Shown here: one piece after another, positions 53,988 through 63,970 of the stretch
How the letters are laid out: every line of letters begins with the position of its first letter
How positions within the stretch are numbered: position 1 is the first letter of the stretch
Assembly: GCF_040256645.1 (NCBI RefSeq)
Contig: NZ_CP158281.1
Coordinates: forward strand, 1,674,001-1,738,000
Reading direction: 5' to 3'
Source: Brevibacterium sp. CBA3109
Lineage (GTDB): Bacteria > Actinomycetota > Actinomycetes > Actinomycetales > Brevibacteriaceae
DNA: 64,000 nucleotides
Translations under genes and position numbers: made by a program
The notes under the pieces: model-generated
What the model was told of the DNA's origin: nothing
The model's database searches: none
The model's input: only the letters and a program-made list of their open reading frames with translations

Positions 53988-54074
53988 TTAGTCTCCTAGT
54001 TAGTTTACGGTGGTCGTTGGTTTGGACCATTCCCAATCTTAGTTGCAAGCAGGTGAAGTGGTGATGACGTCCAT

Positions 54075-54090
54075 GTTTCGGGCATGTTTC
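54075..54090 (-). promoter_or_regulatory. GlnR-type box upstream of glnA1
   Basis: On the minus strand GAAAC-N6-GAAAC matches the actinobacterial GlnR pattern GTnAC-N6-GAAAC except for one half-site base. A weaker related pair (GTTCG-N6-GTAAG on the plus strand) lies at 54107-54122. The strong box is about 90 bp upstream of the glnA1 start. Confidence 0.5.
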
Positions 54091-54130
54091 CTGAGGATTC
54101 GTCCAGGTTCGACTTGGGTAAGCTGGATCC

Positions 54131-54571
54131 GTGATTGATCGTGATGACCTCGGTTCCTGGCTTGAGGGCCCCAAAATTGAGCGAGAAGACGGCGATTGGC
54201 CGGGCAGGCGATTGGGATTGCCGGAGACCGGCTCGCACTCGCTGGCACCCGCATGGCGCAGGTTGCTGGGACTGATGGTCGACTGGTTCATGTGCTTGGC
54301 CATCGCGAACCTGATCGGTTCGTCCAATCCGTTCCTGGCTCCGGGACTCTTCGCATTGGAGCATTTCCTGCTCGTGTCGACTCTTGGCTACACGGTGGGT
54401 CACAGGATCTTCGGCATCGAGGTCCGTCGACTGGATGGCCACGTGCCGGGGCTGGTCAAGGCGCTGATCCGCACTGCCCTGATCGTCCTCGTCATTCCCG
54501 CACTGATCTTCAATCGCGACAATCGCGGTCTCCATGATCTGGCTGCCGGCACTCTCATCCTCAAACGCTGA
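54131..54571 (+). CDS. RDD-family membrane protein
   Basis: A 146-residue protein with an N-terminal hydrophilic part of about 40 residues and three hydrophobic segments. RDD landmarks are PAWRRLLGLMVDWFMC at the first span, TLGYTVGHRIFGIEVRRLDG, and NRDNRGLHDLAAGTLILKR at the end. Start is GTG. Function unknown. Divergent from glnA1. Confidence 0.88.
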   Translation: MIDRDDLGSWLEGPKIEREDGDWPGRRLGLPETGSHSLAPAWRRLLGLMVDWFMCLAIANLIGSSNPFLAPGLFALEHFLLVSTLGYTVGHRIFGIEVRRLDGHVPGLVKALIRTALIVLVIPALIFNRDNRGLHDLAAGTLILKR

Positions 54572-54606
54572 GGCACCCCCTGGTTGAGAACGGTTCCCCC
54601 AGAATC

Positions 54607-54630
54607 GATAGCACAGCAGATAGCACAGCA
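54607..54630. repeat. Tandem 12-bp duplication
   Basis: GATAGCACAGCA occurs twice in direct succession. The last bases of the second copy form the left foot of the adjacent terminator stem, so the duplication probably arose from the hairpin edge. Confidence 0.8.
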
Positions 54631-54668
54631 GTGGGCCCCGACTCAAACGAGTCGGGGCCCACTGCTGT
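54625..54668. terminator. Long bidirectional terminator
   Basis: A perfect 20-bp inverted repeat (ACAGCAGTGGGCCCCGACTC and complement) with the 4-nt loop AAAC, between the convergent RDD and DUF4191 genes. Confidence 0.9.
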
Positions 54669-54749
54669 ATGCCTATGAACTCCTGAACCGATGTCGTCCA
54701 GTTCCGGTTGCCTTGCGGTTGTCGGCAGGCTCCGGTGGATCCGCCTAGC

Positions 54750-55484
54750 TCAGCGTCCGCGCATCGCCTTATGGTTCGGGCGAGCCTTATTCGGATCGAT
54801 GCCCTTCGGGATCGGGGGACGGGTACCCTGGGTGCCGAGAGCGGCGAGGCGATTGCGCACGGCCAGCACCTCGTTCTTATTGAGCTTGCGCGGAAGTTTC
54901 TGCACGGCCGGGACGACCTGCTTCATCTTCAGCTGGCCATCCTCATTGCCGCCCTGGAACGTGTGAACCGGGACAGTGGGCAGAATGCGCTCGTGGCGCT
55001 TCTTCTCCTTGGCCAGCAGTTTCGCGCTGCGCCCCTTCGGTCCTTCACTCAGGAGAACGACTCCCGCTCGACCGGTCGAGCGGAACACAAGGTCGCGGCT
55101 CTTCGGGTCGATGGCGATGGGCTTCTCGTCCATCAGGTATCCGCGACGGGCGGTGTTGAGGACGGCACCGAAGGCTCCGGGCTGTCCGTCCATCTGTGCA
55201 AAGGCAGCAGTCTCGGCAAACCGGCCGAGCATGAACATGCCGAGCAGCAGACCCACCATGAAGCCGAGGATCGTAGTGAAGACTGCTCCGCCGAACAGAA
55301 GTCCGGCCAGCAGGCCGAGGAGTGTACAGCCGAGAATCGCTGCTGCCAGCAGCCACGGGGTGGCCTTATTGTGTTTGGCCGACAGTTCGTAGACCTGACG
55401 CATCTGCGCCAGACGTCCTGGCTTCTTGTTCGGGTCCTTGGGCTTCCGGCGGAAAAGTCCCTTGCGGCGCGGTTCTTCGCTCAT
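54750..55484 (-). CDS. DUF4191 membrane protein
   Basis: A 244-residue actinobacterial family protein with two central membrane spans (ATPWLLAAAILGCTLLGLLA and VFTTILGFMVGLLLGMFML), basic flanks and a basic cytoplasmic C-terminal region (FRSTGRAGVVLLSEGPKGR, then KLLAKEKKRHER). Its place beside lipA/lipB is conserved in actinobacteria. Function unknown. Confidence 0.9.
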   Translation of the reverse strand: MSEEPRRKGLFRRKPKDPNKKPGRLAQMRQVYELSAKHNKATPWLLAAAILGCTLLGLLAGLLFGGAVFTTILGFMVGLLLGMFMLGRFAETAAFAQMDGQPGAFGAVLNTARRGYLMDEKPIAIDPKSRDLVFRSTGRAGVVLLSEGPKGRSAKLLAKEKKRHERILPTVPVHTFQGGNEDGQLKMKQVVPAVQKLPRKLNKNEVLAVRNRLAALGTQGTRPPIPKGIDPNKARPNHKAMRGR

Positions 55485-55539
55485 GCTCTCACTTGCTCTT
55501 GAATGGCGTTTCGGCGTCGAGGCCGAGCCCCGAGCGCTC

Positions 55540-56592
55540 TCATTGCTCAGCAGTCAAGTCTACCTCTTCACCCGGGCCGAATGTATCCACAACGGCCTGA
55601 GCCTCTTGTTTGGCGGGAGTGTGCCTGTCAAGGTGGGAGAGATGGGCGGGGATCTGCTCTCCACGGTGGCGCATAGCCGTCGCCCACAGGCGGCCGGCAC
55701 GGTACGAGGAACGCACCAGCGGACCGGACATGACGCCTGAGAACCCAATGTCCTCCGCGGCATCGCGGAGCATCACGAAGTCGGCTGGCCTGACCCACCG
55801 AGTGACGGGATGGTGGCGAGGCGAGGGCCTCAGGTACTGGTTGATAGTGATGAGATCACACCCGGCTTCGTGAAGGTCGCGCAGGGTCGCGATGACCTCG
55901 TCGTTGGTCTCACCCATGCCCAGCATCAGGTTCGACTTCGTGATGAGGCCGGCGTCGCGCGCCTGGGTGATCACGGACAGCGAACGCTCGTAGCGGAAGG
56001 CCGGACGGATGCGTTTGAAGATGCGGGGGACCGTCTCGACATTGTGGGCCAACACCTCCGGGCGCGAGGAAAAGACTTCAGCCAGCTGATCGGGCTCAGC
56101 ATTGAAATCGGGGATGAGGAGCTCGACGCCGGTGCCGCTCCCATCGGAGCTGTCGAGGCTGTGGATCTGACGCACGGTCTCTGCATACAGCCACGCACCG
56201 CCATCGTCGAGGTCATCGCGGGCCACTCCGGTGATCGTCGAGTAGCGCAGACCCATCTCGCCGACCGAGGCAGCCACGCGGCGAGGTTCATCGGAGTCGA
56301 AGTCAGCGGGCTTTCCCGTGTCGATCTGGCAGAAGTCACAGCGCCTCGTGCACTGTTCGCCCCCGATGAGGAACGTCGCCTCGCGGTCTTCCCAGCATTC
56401 GAAGATATTGGGACAGCCTGCTTCCTCGCAGACCGTGTGCAGCTCCTGCTTGCGAACCAGTGACTTCAGAGAAGTGTATTCAGGACCGATGTGGGCCTTT
56501 GCCTTGATCCAGGCAGGCTTGTCTTCGATCGGCGTCTCTGAGTTCCGTGCTTCGACACGGAGCATGCGGCGGCCCTCTGGCGCTATTGTCAC
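55540..56592 (-). CDS. lipA: Lipoyl synthase LipA
   Basis: Radical-SAM enzyme that inserts two sulfurs into octanoylated E2 and H proteins. The 350 residues contain both cluster motifs: the auxiliary [12 protein letters not shown] and the SAM-cluster [23 protein letters not shown] near the C-terminus holds the conserved serine ligand. The GTG at 56592 follows AGGAGA; upstream in-frame codons overlap lipB. Ten base pairs downstream of lipB, same transcript. Confidence 0.95.
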   Translation of the reverse strand: MTIAPEGRRMLRVEARNSETPIEDKPAWIKAKAHIGPEYTSLKSLVRKQELHTVCEEAGCPNIFECWEDREATFLIGGEQCTRRCDFCQIDTGKPADFDSDEPRRVAASVGEMGLRYSTITGVARDDLDDGGAWLYAETVRQIHSLDSSDGSGTGVELLIPDFNAEPDQLAEVFSSRPEVLAHNVETVPRIFKRIRPAFRYERSLSVITQARDAGLITKSNLMLGMGETNDEVIATLRDLHEAGCDLITINQYLRPSPRHHPVTRWVRPADFVMLRDAAEDIGFSGVMSGPLVRSSYRAGRLWATAMRHRGEQIPAHLSHLDRHTPAKQEAQAVVDTFGPGEEVDLTAEQ

Positions 56593-56602
56593 GTCTGTTC
56601 TC

Positions 56603-57241
56603 CTAGGCTGAAATGTGGTTGTGCAGGATCTGGTCAAGGTGATGGGCGACATCCTCAGGTGTCACGCTTCGACCGAGTTCCGCGCTTATAGTCGTGGTGT
56701 CGGCGTCCGCGATCCCGCAGGCGATGATCGATTCGTATGCGCCGAGGTCGTTGCTGCAGTTCAGTGCCAGACCGTGCATGGTCACGCCCTCGTGGATGCG
56801 GATGCCGATCGCGCCGATCTTCCGGTCCCGCCGGGTTCCGTCGCCGAGGATCCAGACCCCCGCACGCCCCTCGACGGTGGTGGCTTCGATGTCGTACTCA
56901 GCGAGGAGTTCGATCATCGCATCCTCGAGCTGGGAGACGAACAGTCTGACCTCTTTAGGGTCATTGAGTCTGTACACGAGGTAGGCCACGAGCTGCCCAG
57001 GGCCATGCCAGGTGATCTTCCCACCACGGTCGACATCGACGACTTCGGTGCCGTCGGTAGGCCGCTCATGATCTTCCGTGCGTTTTCCGGCAGTGTAGAC
57101 GGGCGGGTGTTCGAGCAGGAGAATCGTTGATTCGCGATCCCCAGCGAGCACTTCTTCGTGATACTTCTTCTGCAAGTTCCAGGTTCGCAGATAGTCCGAG
57201 TAGACGGGCGCGAAACCCAGCGTTTCTGTGACCAGAGGCAT
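56603..57241 (-). CDS. lipB: Octanoyltransferase LipB
   Basis: Transfers octanoate from octanoyl-ACP to lipoyl-domain lysines. The 212 residues have the family elements [28 protein letters not shown] (catalytic lysine) and IIACGI (catalytic cysteine). Substrates are encoded in this window: AcpP as donor and the two-lipoyl-domain E2 as acceptor. First gene of the lipB-lipA pair. Confidence 0.95.
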   Translation of the reverse strand: MPLVTETLGFAPVYSDYLRTWNLQKKYHEEVLAGDRESTILLLEHPPVYTAGKRTEDHERPTDGTEVVDVDRGGKITWHGPGQLVAYLVYRLNDPKEVRLFVSQLEDAMIELLAEYDIEATTVEGRAGVWILGDGTRRDRKIGAIGIRIHEGVTMHGLALNCSNDLGAYESIIACGIADADTTTISAELGRSVTPEDVAHHLDQILHNHISA

Positions 57242-57349
57242 GTCTCTAGACTATGTCCCTTGTTGCGGGGGTTCAATTTCATCGACGATGAGCCTCGACA
57301 CCTTTGAGTCTCGCAGCGCTATTGACATATCATTCGACATCAAACAGTA

Positions 57350-57377
57350 TTAAACACACGCAAATACGCTCTAAAAT
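57350..57377 (+). promoter_or_regulatory. Putative promoter of the pseudokinase-like gene
   Basis: TTAAAC and TAAAAT, 16 bp apart, in an AT-rich stretch about 45 bp before the ATG. A TTGACA at 57322-57327 with TATTAA 20 bp later is a second, less well spaced candidate. Confidence 0.45.
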
Positions 57378-57418
57378 ACTTCTGATTCTGTGGAATCCAT
57401 CAACGGAGATGACGAACA

Positions 57419-58861
57419 ATGACGTGGGAACTCCAAGGACCAGTCTCTGATGACATTCACCGACTCGTGAACGGTCAGGGCCAGACGCTCTGGGGAGTTG
57501 TCCATCGTGGCTTCGACGCAGATCACCCGGAAGCTCTCGGCGTTGCCGACGTCGATCTGCCGACCGGACCCGCCTCCCTGCTCCTCGTCAGGCCGCTCGC
57601 GGGCGGCCTCGTCCTTGACGCTGTCCGTTCCTACCAGGGACTGGTGGAAGGCGAGTTGAGCACACTCTTCCTCGGCATCGTCGACGAGCTTCGGGGCAGC
57701 AGCGATCCACAAACGCGGCTGTGCCTCGAGAGCATCGGCCTTGATGCCGATGGCCGTCCGCGGATCATTCCCGGAATCAGCCGAACCTCGCCATCCTCGA
57801 CGCGGTTCGCGATCGGAGAGATGATCTACCATGCGGCCCACGGTCGCCCGTGGGAGCAAAGTCCCCTACCCGTGTCCATCGCACTGCCCGACTGTTCCCA
57901 GACACTGCAGACACTGGTCGCACAGCTGTTGGATGCGTCAAGCACCGATTCCGGCCTCCATGACACCCTCGACGAGGTGAGCGCGGCACTGCGTCGAACC
58001 GGGACTCCGAGCGCCCTCCCGCTGCTGCCTGCCGAACGCGACCTTGACCCCGGGCAGGCCCTGACAGCACGATTGCGAGCAGCCAAGGCACCTGCTGTTG
58101 CTGGCCCTGACACCACCGCGGTGACTGCGCGGTCCCCTGAGACCAGGGGCGCTGCAGGTCGGCTGCGGGCCGCCAGCCGCGAAGGCGTCAGAGGCCAAGG
58201 ACTTCGCCGAAACCGAGGAAGTGCCTCCCTGCTGTCTGGCATGTGGTCATTGTTGGCGACTGGTGGTCGTAGCCTGTTGGAGCGCCTGCCGATCGCTGAC
58301 CGGCGACCACGGAATTTGGTGAGTGGACCACGAACCTGGGTTCTCCTCGCTGTGCTCATGACGATCCTCGGAGGTGCGGTCATGATCCGGTCGTGGGGTT
58401 CGGAGGGAACCGCGGCCTCGGTGAGTTCGCCAGAGCATGTGAGTCCGACGTCGGTGGAGAGTCCTGCCCAGAGGACGAGCGCGGCCAACGGCGATGCCGG
58501 GGAGATGTCAGACAGCCAGATTCTCGCACTGCTGGATGACCTCTGCCAAAAGCGTTCAGATGCGTTGAGTACCGGTGACGACCAAGCCTTAGCGGCGCTG
58601 ACAGTTCCTGATTCAGCGGCTGCCGCCGCCGATGAGCTGATCGACCTCAACGTCTTTATCGGCAATGACTACACGATCGACTTGGACGATACTGTCATCA
58701 GAGAGTCGACTGACCACCACATCCTCATCGACGCCCGAATGTCGACGAGCGTCACGGCCGAAGGGGAGGAGTCAGGTTTCGCACCCACGCACGTCGAGTT
58801 CGAATTGGTGCCCCATGAGAATGCCTGGAAGGTCCTCGCAGTCACGGAGATCGACCGCTGA
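57419..58861 (+). CDS. Pseudokinase-like membrane protein
   Basis: A 480-residue single-pass protein. Residues about 60-150 keep the outline of a protein-kinase C-lobe: GLVEGELSTLFLGIVDELR, then LESIGLDADGRPRIIPGIS where HRD/DFG would be, then RFAIGEMIYHAAHGRPW like the alphaF 'D-x-Y-x-L-G' helix. The catalytic HRD aspartate, the DFG aspartate and the glycine-rich loop/VAIK lysine are not recognisable. A basic linker (about 240-300) leads to one membrane span (306-323, TWVLLAVLMTILGGAVMI), then a Ser/Thr-rich stalk and an external domain of about 110 residues (DDLCQKRSDALSTGDDQAL ... FELVPHENAWKVLAVTEID) that looks NTF2/SnoaL-like. Transmembrane signalling or scaffolding is possible. Family assignment is tentative. 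Confidence 0.72.
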   Translation: MTWELQGPVSDDIHRLVNGQGQTLWGVVHRGFDADHPEALGVADVDLPTGPASLLLVRPLAGGLVLDAVRSYQGLVEGELSTLFLGIVDELRGSSDPQTRLCLESIGLDADGRPRIIPGISRTSPSSTRFAIGEMIYHAAHGRPWEQSPLPVSIALPDCSQTLQTLVAQLLDASSTDSGLHDTLDEVSAALRRTGTPSALPLLPAERDLDPGQALTARLRAAKAPAVAGPDTTAVTARSPETRGAAGRLRAASREGVRGQGLRRNRGSASLLSGMWSLLATGGRSLLERLPIADRRPRNLVSGPRTWVLLAVLMTILGGAVMIRSWGSEGTAASVSSPEHVSPTSVESPAQRTSAANGDAGEMSDSQILALLDDLCQKRSDALSTGDDQALAALTVPDSAAAAADELIDLNVFIGNDYTIDLDDTVIRESTDHHILIDARMSTSVTAEGEESGFAPTHVEFELVPHENAWKVLAVTEIDR

Positions 58862-58902
58862 GTGGGGGAGGAGCCCGAGCGCGGGTTTGAAGCCCGAGCG
58901 TG

Positions 58903-58942
58903 TGAGAAGGGCCGGCCACATCAGAGTGACCGGCCCTTCTCA
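58903..58942. terminator. Bidirectional terminator between the pseudokinase-like gene and sucB
   Basis: A perfect 13-bp stem (TGAGAAGGGCCGG and complement) with a 14-nt loop, between convergent genes. Confidence 0.8.
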
Positions 58943-58993
58943 TGCCCCTGGAGAGTCTGGTGACTCACCCAAGCGGACTGCTCATGAAACGAA

Positions 58994-60850
58994 TCAGAGC
59001 TCGAGGTCCGCCTCGAAGTTTCCTTCTTCCAGACGAGCCTTGATCGTCTGCAGGAATCGTCCTGCATCCGCGCCGTCAACCAACTGGTGGTTGTAGGTCA
59101 ACGGCAGGTAGACCATGTCGCGGATGGCGATCGACTCCTCGCCGTCCTCAGTCTTGACAACGATCGGGCGTCGCACGATCGTACCGGTGCCCAGAATGCC
59201 CATCTGCGGCTGGTTGATGATCGGAGTGTCGAACAGAGCGCCCACCGAACCGATGTTGGTGATGGTGAACGTTCCACCCGACAGCTCATCAGGCATGATC
59301 TTGTTGTTCCGTGTCCGGTCCGCGACATCGTCGATGGATTTCGACATCCCGGCGATGCTCAGATCGCCGGCGTCCTTGATCACGGGCACGAGGAGCCCAC
59401 GGGGGGTGTCCACAGCGATCGCGAGGTGCTCGTGATCGAAGTACGTGATCTGCTGGGATTCGAGATCGTACTGCGCATTGACCTTCGGGTGCTGCTTGAG
59501 CGCCTCGACGACGGCCTTGCCGAAGAACGGCAGGTAGGTCAGCTTCGAGCCGTGCTTGGACTGGAAGGCTTCCTTGTTGGCCTTGCGCAGTTTCACGACG
59601 CGAGTCATATCGACCTCGACCACCTGGGTCAGCTGAGCCGATACGTCGAGGGACTCGCTCATCCGCTTGGCAATCGTCTGCCGAATGCGTGAAGCCTTCT
59701 CCGTGGTGCCGCGAAGCTTTGCTGCCTCTTCGGAAATCTCGAGCTTGAACGGTGCCTTCGCACCGCCCGCTGCCGGAGCAGCAGATCCCGATGTTGCCGA
59801 ACCACGGTTGGCGGCTGCATCCACGACATCCTGCTTGCGGATGCGTCCACCCACACCGGTGCCGGTGACCGAGTTCAGATCGACGCCCTCGTCGCGTGCC
59901 AGACGGCGCACGAGAGGAGTCACGTATGCGGCATTCTCACCGACGGTGTCAGCAGCGGCGGGAGCTGATGCTGCGCCCTCGGACTTCGCCGCGGCAGGCT
60001 TCGAAGCGGCCGGGGCAGGGGTCTCCTGCTTCGGTGCCTCTTCTTCGGCGGGCGCAGACTTCTCGTTCTCAGCGGACGCCTCTTCTTCCGCAGGCGATTC
60101 AGCTGGGGCTTCCTCAGGCTCCTCAGCCGGGGCTTCCTCTGAATCGTCGGAAGACTCCGCCTCAGCCGATCCGGAATCGGTCGATCCCGAGTCGGAAGGC
60201 GCAGGGGCACCGGATCCGACGCGAGCCAATGGCGCGCCGACTTCGACGGTCTCGTCCTCTTCGGCCAGGTGCGCCTGCACGGTGCCTGCCACGGGGGAGG
60301 GCACCTCGGTGTCGACCTTGTCTGTGGAAACCTCGAGGAGGGGTTCGTCGACCTCGACCTCTTCACCGACTTCCTTGAGCCACCGGGTGACGGTGCCTTC
60401 GGTCACGGACTCACCAAGCGCAGGCATTGTGATCTCTGTGCCTTCGCCCTCGGAGCCGGACGAAGCCGGTGCTTCAGCCGCTGATTCGTCTGCGGAATCC
60501 GATGAGGACTCCTCAGCTTCCTCTGCTGCGGGCTCGGCTTCCTCGGCTGCTTCAGATGAGTCCTCGTCGGAAGAGTCCTCTGCGTCCGCCGACTCCGCGG
60601 AATCGGATCCGCTGCCGTCACCGATGTAGGCAAGATCGCCACCGACTTCGACGACATCGTCTTCGTCGGCCAAGATCTTTTCCAGAACACCTGCATACGG
60701 GCTGGGGATCTCCGTGTCGACCTTGTCGGTCGACACCTCGAGCAAGGGCTCGTCTACTTCGATTTCTTCGCCGACGGACTTCAGCCAGCGGGTGACTGTT
60801 CCTTCGGTCACCGACTCACCGAGAGCCGGCATCTGCACGGAATTCGACAT
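58994..60850 (-). CDS. sucB: Dihydrolipoamide acyltransferase E2 with two lipoyl domains
   Basis: E2 core of the 2-oxoacid dehydrogenase complexes; in actinobacteria this protein (SucB/DlaT) serves pyruvate dehydrogenase. The 618 residues comprise lipoyl domain 1 (lipoyl lysine in [14 protein letters not shown]), an acidic Ala/Ser/Glu linker, lipoyl domain 2 ([14 protein letters not shown]), a second linker, a peripheral-subunit-binding domain ([19 protein letters not shown]) and the catalytic domain ending in the active-site [13 protein letters not shown]. Its substrate lysines are modified by LipB/LipA encoded next door. lpdA lies 20 bp upstream in the same direction. Confidence 0.95.
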   Translation of the reverse strand: MSNSVQMPALGESVTEGTVTRWLKSVGEEIEVDEPLLEVSTDKVDTEIPSPYAGVLEKILADEDDVVEVGGDLAYIGDGSGSDSAESADAEDSSDEDSSEAAEEAEPAAEEAEESSSDSADESAAEAPASSGSEGEGTEITMPALGESVTEGTVTRWLKEVGEEVEVDEPLLEVSTDKVDTEVPSPVAGTVQAHLAEEDETVEVGAPLARVGSGAPAPSDSGSTDSGSAEAESSDDSEEAPAEEPEEAPAESPAEEEASAENEKSAPAEEEAPKQETPAPAASKPAAAKSEGAASAPAAADTVGENAAYVTPLVRRLARDEGVDLNSVTGTGVGGRIRKQDVVDAAANRGSATSGSAAPAAGGAKAPFKLEISEEAAKLRGTTEKASRIRQTIAKRMSESLDVSAQLTQVVEVDMTRVVKLRKANKEAFQSKHGSKLTYLPFFGKAVVEALKQHPKVNAQYDLESQQITYFDHEHLAIAVDTPRGLLVPVIKDAGDLSIAGMSKSIDDVADRTRNNKIMPDELSGGTFTITNIGSVGALFDTPIINQPQMGILGTGTIVRRPIVVKTEDGEESIAIRDMVYLPLTYNHQLVDGADAGRFLQTIKARLEEGNFEADLEL

Positions 60851-60870
60851 GTCTTTCGTCTCCTCGGATC

Positions 60871-62259
60871 TTAAGAGTGGAAGTGCAGGGGTTTGCCGGC
60901 AAGGGCCAAGTGGGCCTCGCCGAGTGCTTCATTCTGCGTCGGGTGAGCGTGAATGAGTTGCGCAACTTCCTCTGGGAATGCCTCCCAGTTGACGATCAGT
61001 TGGGCTTCGCCGGCCTGTTCGCTCAGTCGAGCGCCAATGCCGTGAACGCCGACAACGGGCCCATCCTTCTCGCGGATGACCTTGATCAGACCAGCGGTGT
61101 TCAGGATCACGGACTTACCATTTCCGCCCAGGTTGTATTCGATGGATTCGACGCTGTCGGCTCCATACTGCTCTTCGGCCTGCTTGGACGAGAGTCCGAC
61201 CGAGAAGATCTCAGGTTCGCAGTAGGTCACGCGGGGGATGCCGGATTCCAGGACGGGAACCGGTTTGAGCCCAGCGATCTCCTCGGCGATGAAGATTCCC
61301 TGACCGAAGGCACGGTGAGCCAGCTGCAGTCCGGGAACGATGTCTCCGCAGGCGTAGATGTTGCCGACGCCGGTATGGAGGCGCTCGTTGGCCAAGACGA
61401 ATCCACGGTCCATGGGGATGCCCTGTTCTTCGAAGCCGAACCCTTCAGTGACCGGGCCACGGCCGACAGCAACGAGAAGGTACTCGGCTTCGAGGACCGA
61501 ACCGTCTTCGAGAGTCACCTTGACTCCGTCAGCGGTCTCTTCGACGCCCTTGAACATGGTGCCGAGTTTGAAGTCGATCTTGCGCTTCTTGAAGGCACGT
61601 TCGAGGTTCTTCGAGATCGTCTCGTCCTCGTTGGCCACGAGGTGCTTGAGTCCTTCGACGATGGTGACCTTGGCACCGAACGAGGACCACACACTGGCGA
61701 ACTCGACGCCGATCACGCCGCCGCCGAGGACGATCGCCGAACCCGGGACCTTATCGAGCTGAAGAGCCTCGGTGCTGGTCAGGACCCGGTCGGTGATGTC
61801 GAGGCCGATGGTCTTCGACGTCGAACCGGTCGACAGGAGCACGTTGGTGCCGGTGACGGTGTGCTTGCCGTCTTCACCGTCAACCTCGACCGTATCCTTG
61901 CCGACGAGCTTGCCGGTGCCGAAGTACGTGTCGATTCCACGTGCCTTGACCAGCCCCTGCAGGCCCTTGTAGTTGCGGGAAATGACGTTGTCCTTGTAGT
62001 CAAGAACCTTCTCGATGTCGATGCCCTTGAATTCGACGTCAATGCCGAAGTTCGACGATTCCTTCGCCGTGTCGGCAACTTCTGCAGCATGCAGAAGCGC
62101 CTTCGTCGGAACACAACCGCGGTGCAAGCATGTGCCGCCAACCTTGTCGCGTTCGATCAAAGCAACCTTCATGTCGAGCTCTGCAGCGCGCAGTGCGGCA
62201 GCATAGCCGCCGGTCCCGCCGCCCAGAACGACAAGGTCGTAGGTCAATGAGTCACTCAC
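60871..62259 (-). CDS. lpdA: Dihydrolipoyl dehydrogenase (E3)
   Basis: FAD-dependent reoxidation of dihydrolipoamide with NAD+. The 462 residues include the FAD site [20 protein letters not shown], the redox disulfide [20 protein letters not shown], the NAD site [20 protein letters not shown] and the C-terminal histidine in [14 protein letters not shown]. Upstream of sucB in one transcript and shared by AceE and other complexes. Confidence 0.95.
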   Translation of the reverse strand: MSDSLTYDLVVLGGGTGGYAAALRAAELDMKVALIERDKVGGTCLHRGCVPTKALLHAAEVADTAKESSNFGIDVEFKGIDIEKVLDYKDNVISRNYKGLQGLVKARGIDTYFGTGKLVGKDTVEVDGEDGKHTVTGTNVLLSTGSTSKTIGLDITDRVLTSTEALQLDKVPGSAIVLGGGVIGVEFASVWSSFGAKVTIVEGLKHLVANEDETISKNLERAFKKRKIDFKLGTMFKGVEETADGVKVTLEDGSVLEAEYLLVAVGRGPVTEGFGFEEQGIPMDRGFVLANERLHTGVGNIYACGDIVPGLQLAHRAFGQGIFIAEEIAGLKPVPVLESGIPRVTYCEPEIFSVGLSSKQAEEQYGADSVESIEYNLGGNGKSVILNTAGLIKVIREKDGPVVGVHGIGARLSEQAGEAQLIVNWEAFPEEVAQLIHAHPTQNEALGEAHLALAGKPLHFHS

Positions 62260-62411
62260 GGATTACTCCTCGTAGCTGTGAATAAGCCTGCAGTACGCAG
62301 CTTTTCTTCTATCTTTCCACTTTTCTCGCCAAGGGCGAAAGCACACACTGTCTGTTTGGACACAGGTGTGGATGATCACGTCCACATCGACAGCGTGTAG
62401 AAAGTCGTTTG

Positions 62412-63902
62412 TCAGTTCACCTGCTTCGCTGCCTGGACGAGGGTCCGAACTGCCGCGCCGGTGGCGGCGATCGGCGTGTAACCGAATGCCGAACCGGTGT
62501 TGAAGCTCGGTCCGGCGATGTCGATGTGGGCCCAGTTTGCGTCCTCGCTGACGAATTCCTGGAGGAAGGCGCCGGCTGCTAGCATACCGCCGGCGCGGGG
62601 GCCGGAGTTCTTCAGGTCCGCGGCGTTGGAGTCGAAACCGGAGAGCATCTCCTCGGGGATGGGCATGGCCCACATCTCCTCGCCGGCGTCCGTCGCCGAG
62701 GCGGTGATGAGATTGCGTGCCATCTCAGCGCCCATGACTCCGGACGTCCGATTGCCCAAGGCGACGACCTGCGCACCCGTCAGAGTGGCCACGTCTATGA
62801 GCAGGTCAGGATTCTCCGCATCAGCGTCAGCCAGTGCGTCGGCGAGGACCAATCGGCCTTCGGCATCGGTATTGGTGACTTCGACGGTCTTGCCGCTGCG
62901 CATGTGCAGCACATCGCTGGGGCGCTGGGCCGATGATCCCGGCATGTTCTCGGCCAAGGGCAGCCAGGCAGTCGCACGGACGGGCAGTTTGAGGTCTGCG
63001 ATAGCGAACAGGGCCTGGACCACGGCTGCCGCACCGGCCATATCGGACTTCATATCCTCCATGCTCGCTGCGGGCTTGAGGGAGATGCCGCCGGAGTCGA
63101 AGGTGATGCCCTTGCCCACGAAGCTCACGTGGCGTTCGGCGCCTTTGGGGGAGTATTCGACCTTGACCAGGCGCGGTCCGCGGGTCGAACCCTGACCGAC
63201 GCCCACGAGTCCACCGTATCCACCAGCCTGAAGCTCTTTTTCCCCGAGCACGCTGACCTTGAGTTTACGCTCCTTGCCCTGATCCTTGACGCGTTGGGCG
63301 AAGGACTCCGGGTAGAGGTCGAGCGGAGGAGTGTTGACGAGGTCGCGGGCTCGGTTCGTCGCTGCGGCGATGATCGCGCCGCTGGAGTGTGCGGCTGCGT
63401 GCTCTTTGCTCTTGGGTCCGAGGACGGTGACTGCACCGGGCACCTTGTCTGCGTCCTGGCTCCGGTATTCGATGAACCGGTAGGCGCCGAGTCCTGCACC
63501 GATGGTGACGGCTTCGACATCCCCGGAGGTAACGGCCGGCAGGCCCACAGCAATCGAGTCCACACCGTCGAGGGCACGCAGAGCGTTGCCTGCGGCGCGG
63601 CGGAGAACCTCGTGCGACTTCGCTGCGGCGTCAGTGCCGCGTGCTGCGGAGTCGAAGGCGCCGAGTCCGACCAGGAGGATGCTCGAGGCGGAGAACCCCT
63701 TCGGCGCGGCAACACGTGCCGTGGATCCGGCCTTGCCGGTGAATTCGATGGCGCGGACCACACCCTCCACAGCGGTGCGAGCGTATTTCGCAGTGTCGAG
63801 GCCGAGGACCTTGTCGTCAGCGACTCCCAGCACCAGAACGGAAGCGGTGGCTTTCACGAGTGCGGTCGAAGAGTAGCTGGTGGGTGTGGATGCACTGGGC
63901 AT
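62412..63902 (-). CDS. pepA: Leucyl aminopeptidase (M17)
   Basis: Cytosolic dizinc aminopeptidase, 496 residues. The C-terminal catalytic domain has GKGITFDSGGISLKPA (lysine and aspartate ligands), SDMAGAAAV, NTDAEGRLVLADAL (the M17 signature) and TLTGAQVVALG. The N-terminal regulatory domain is less conserved. Its end is about 150 bp upstream of lpdA; no strong terminator was seen between them. Confidence 0.95.
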   Translation of the reverse strand: MPSASTPTSYSSTALVKATASVLVLGVADDKVLGLDTAKYARTAVEGVVRAIEFTGKAGSTARVAAPKGFSASSILLVGLGAFDSAARGTDAAAKSHEVLRRAAGNALRALDGVDSIAVGLPAVTSGDVEAVTIGAGLGAYRFIEYRSQDADKVPGAVTVLGPKSKEHAAAHSSGAIIAAATNRARDLVNTPPLDLYPESFAQRVKDQGKERKLKVSVLGEKELQAGGYGGLVGVGQGSTRGPRLVKVEYSPKGAERHVSFVGKGITFDSGGISLKPAASMEDMKSDMAGAAAVVQALFAIADLKLPVRATAWLPLAENMPGSSAQRPSDVLHMRSGKTVEVTNTDAEGRLVLADALADADAENPDLLIDVATLTGAQVVALGNRTSGVMGAEMARNLITASATDAGEEMWAMPIPEEMLSGFDSNAADLKNSGPRAGGMLAAGAFLQEFVSEDANWAHIDIAGPSFNTGSAFGYTPIAATGAAVRTLVQAAKQVN

Positions 63903-63970
63903 AGATTCCCTTTCATCGTCTTTGAACGTTGAATCGATCCTAATGCCATTTCACGAGGGATGGATAAACG

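Noticed and set aside
59667-62250. Long rightward frames antisense to sucB and lpdA
   Set aside because: Low-complexity Ser/Ala/Pro sequence mirroring the acidic E2 linkers and lpdA codons; no motifs or start signals.
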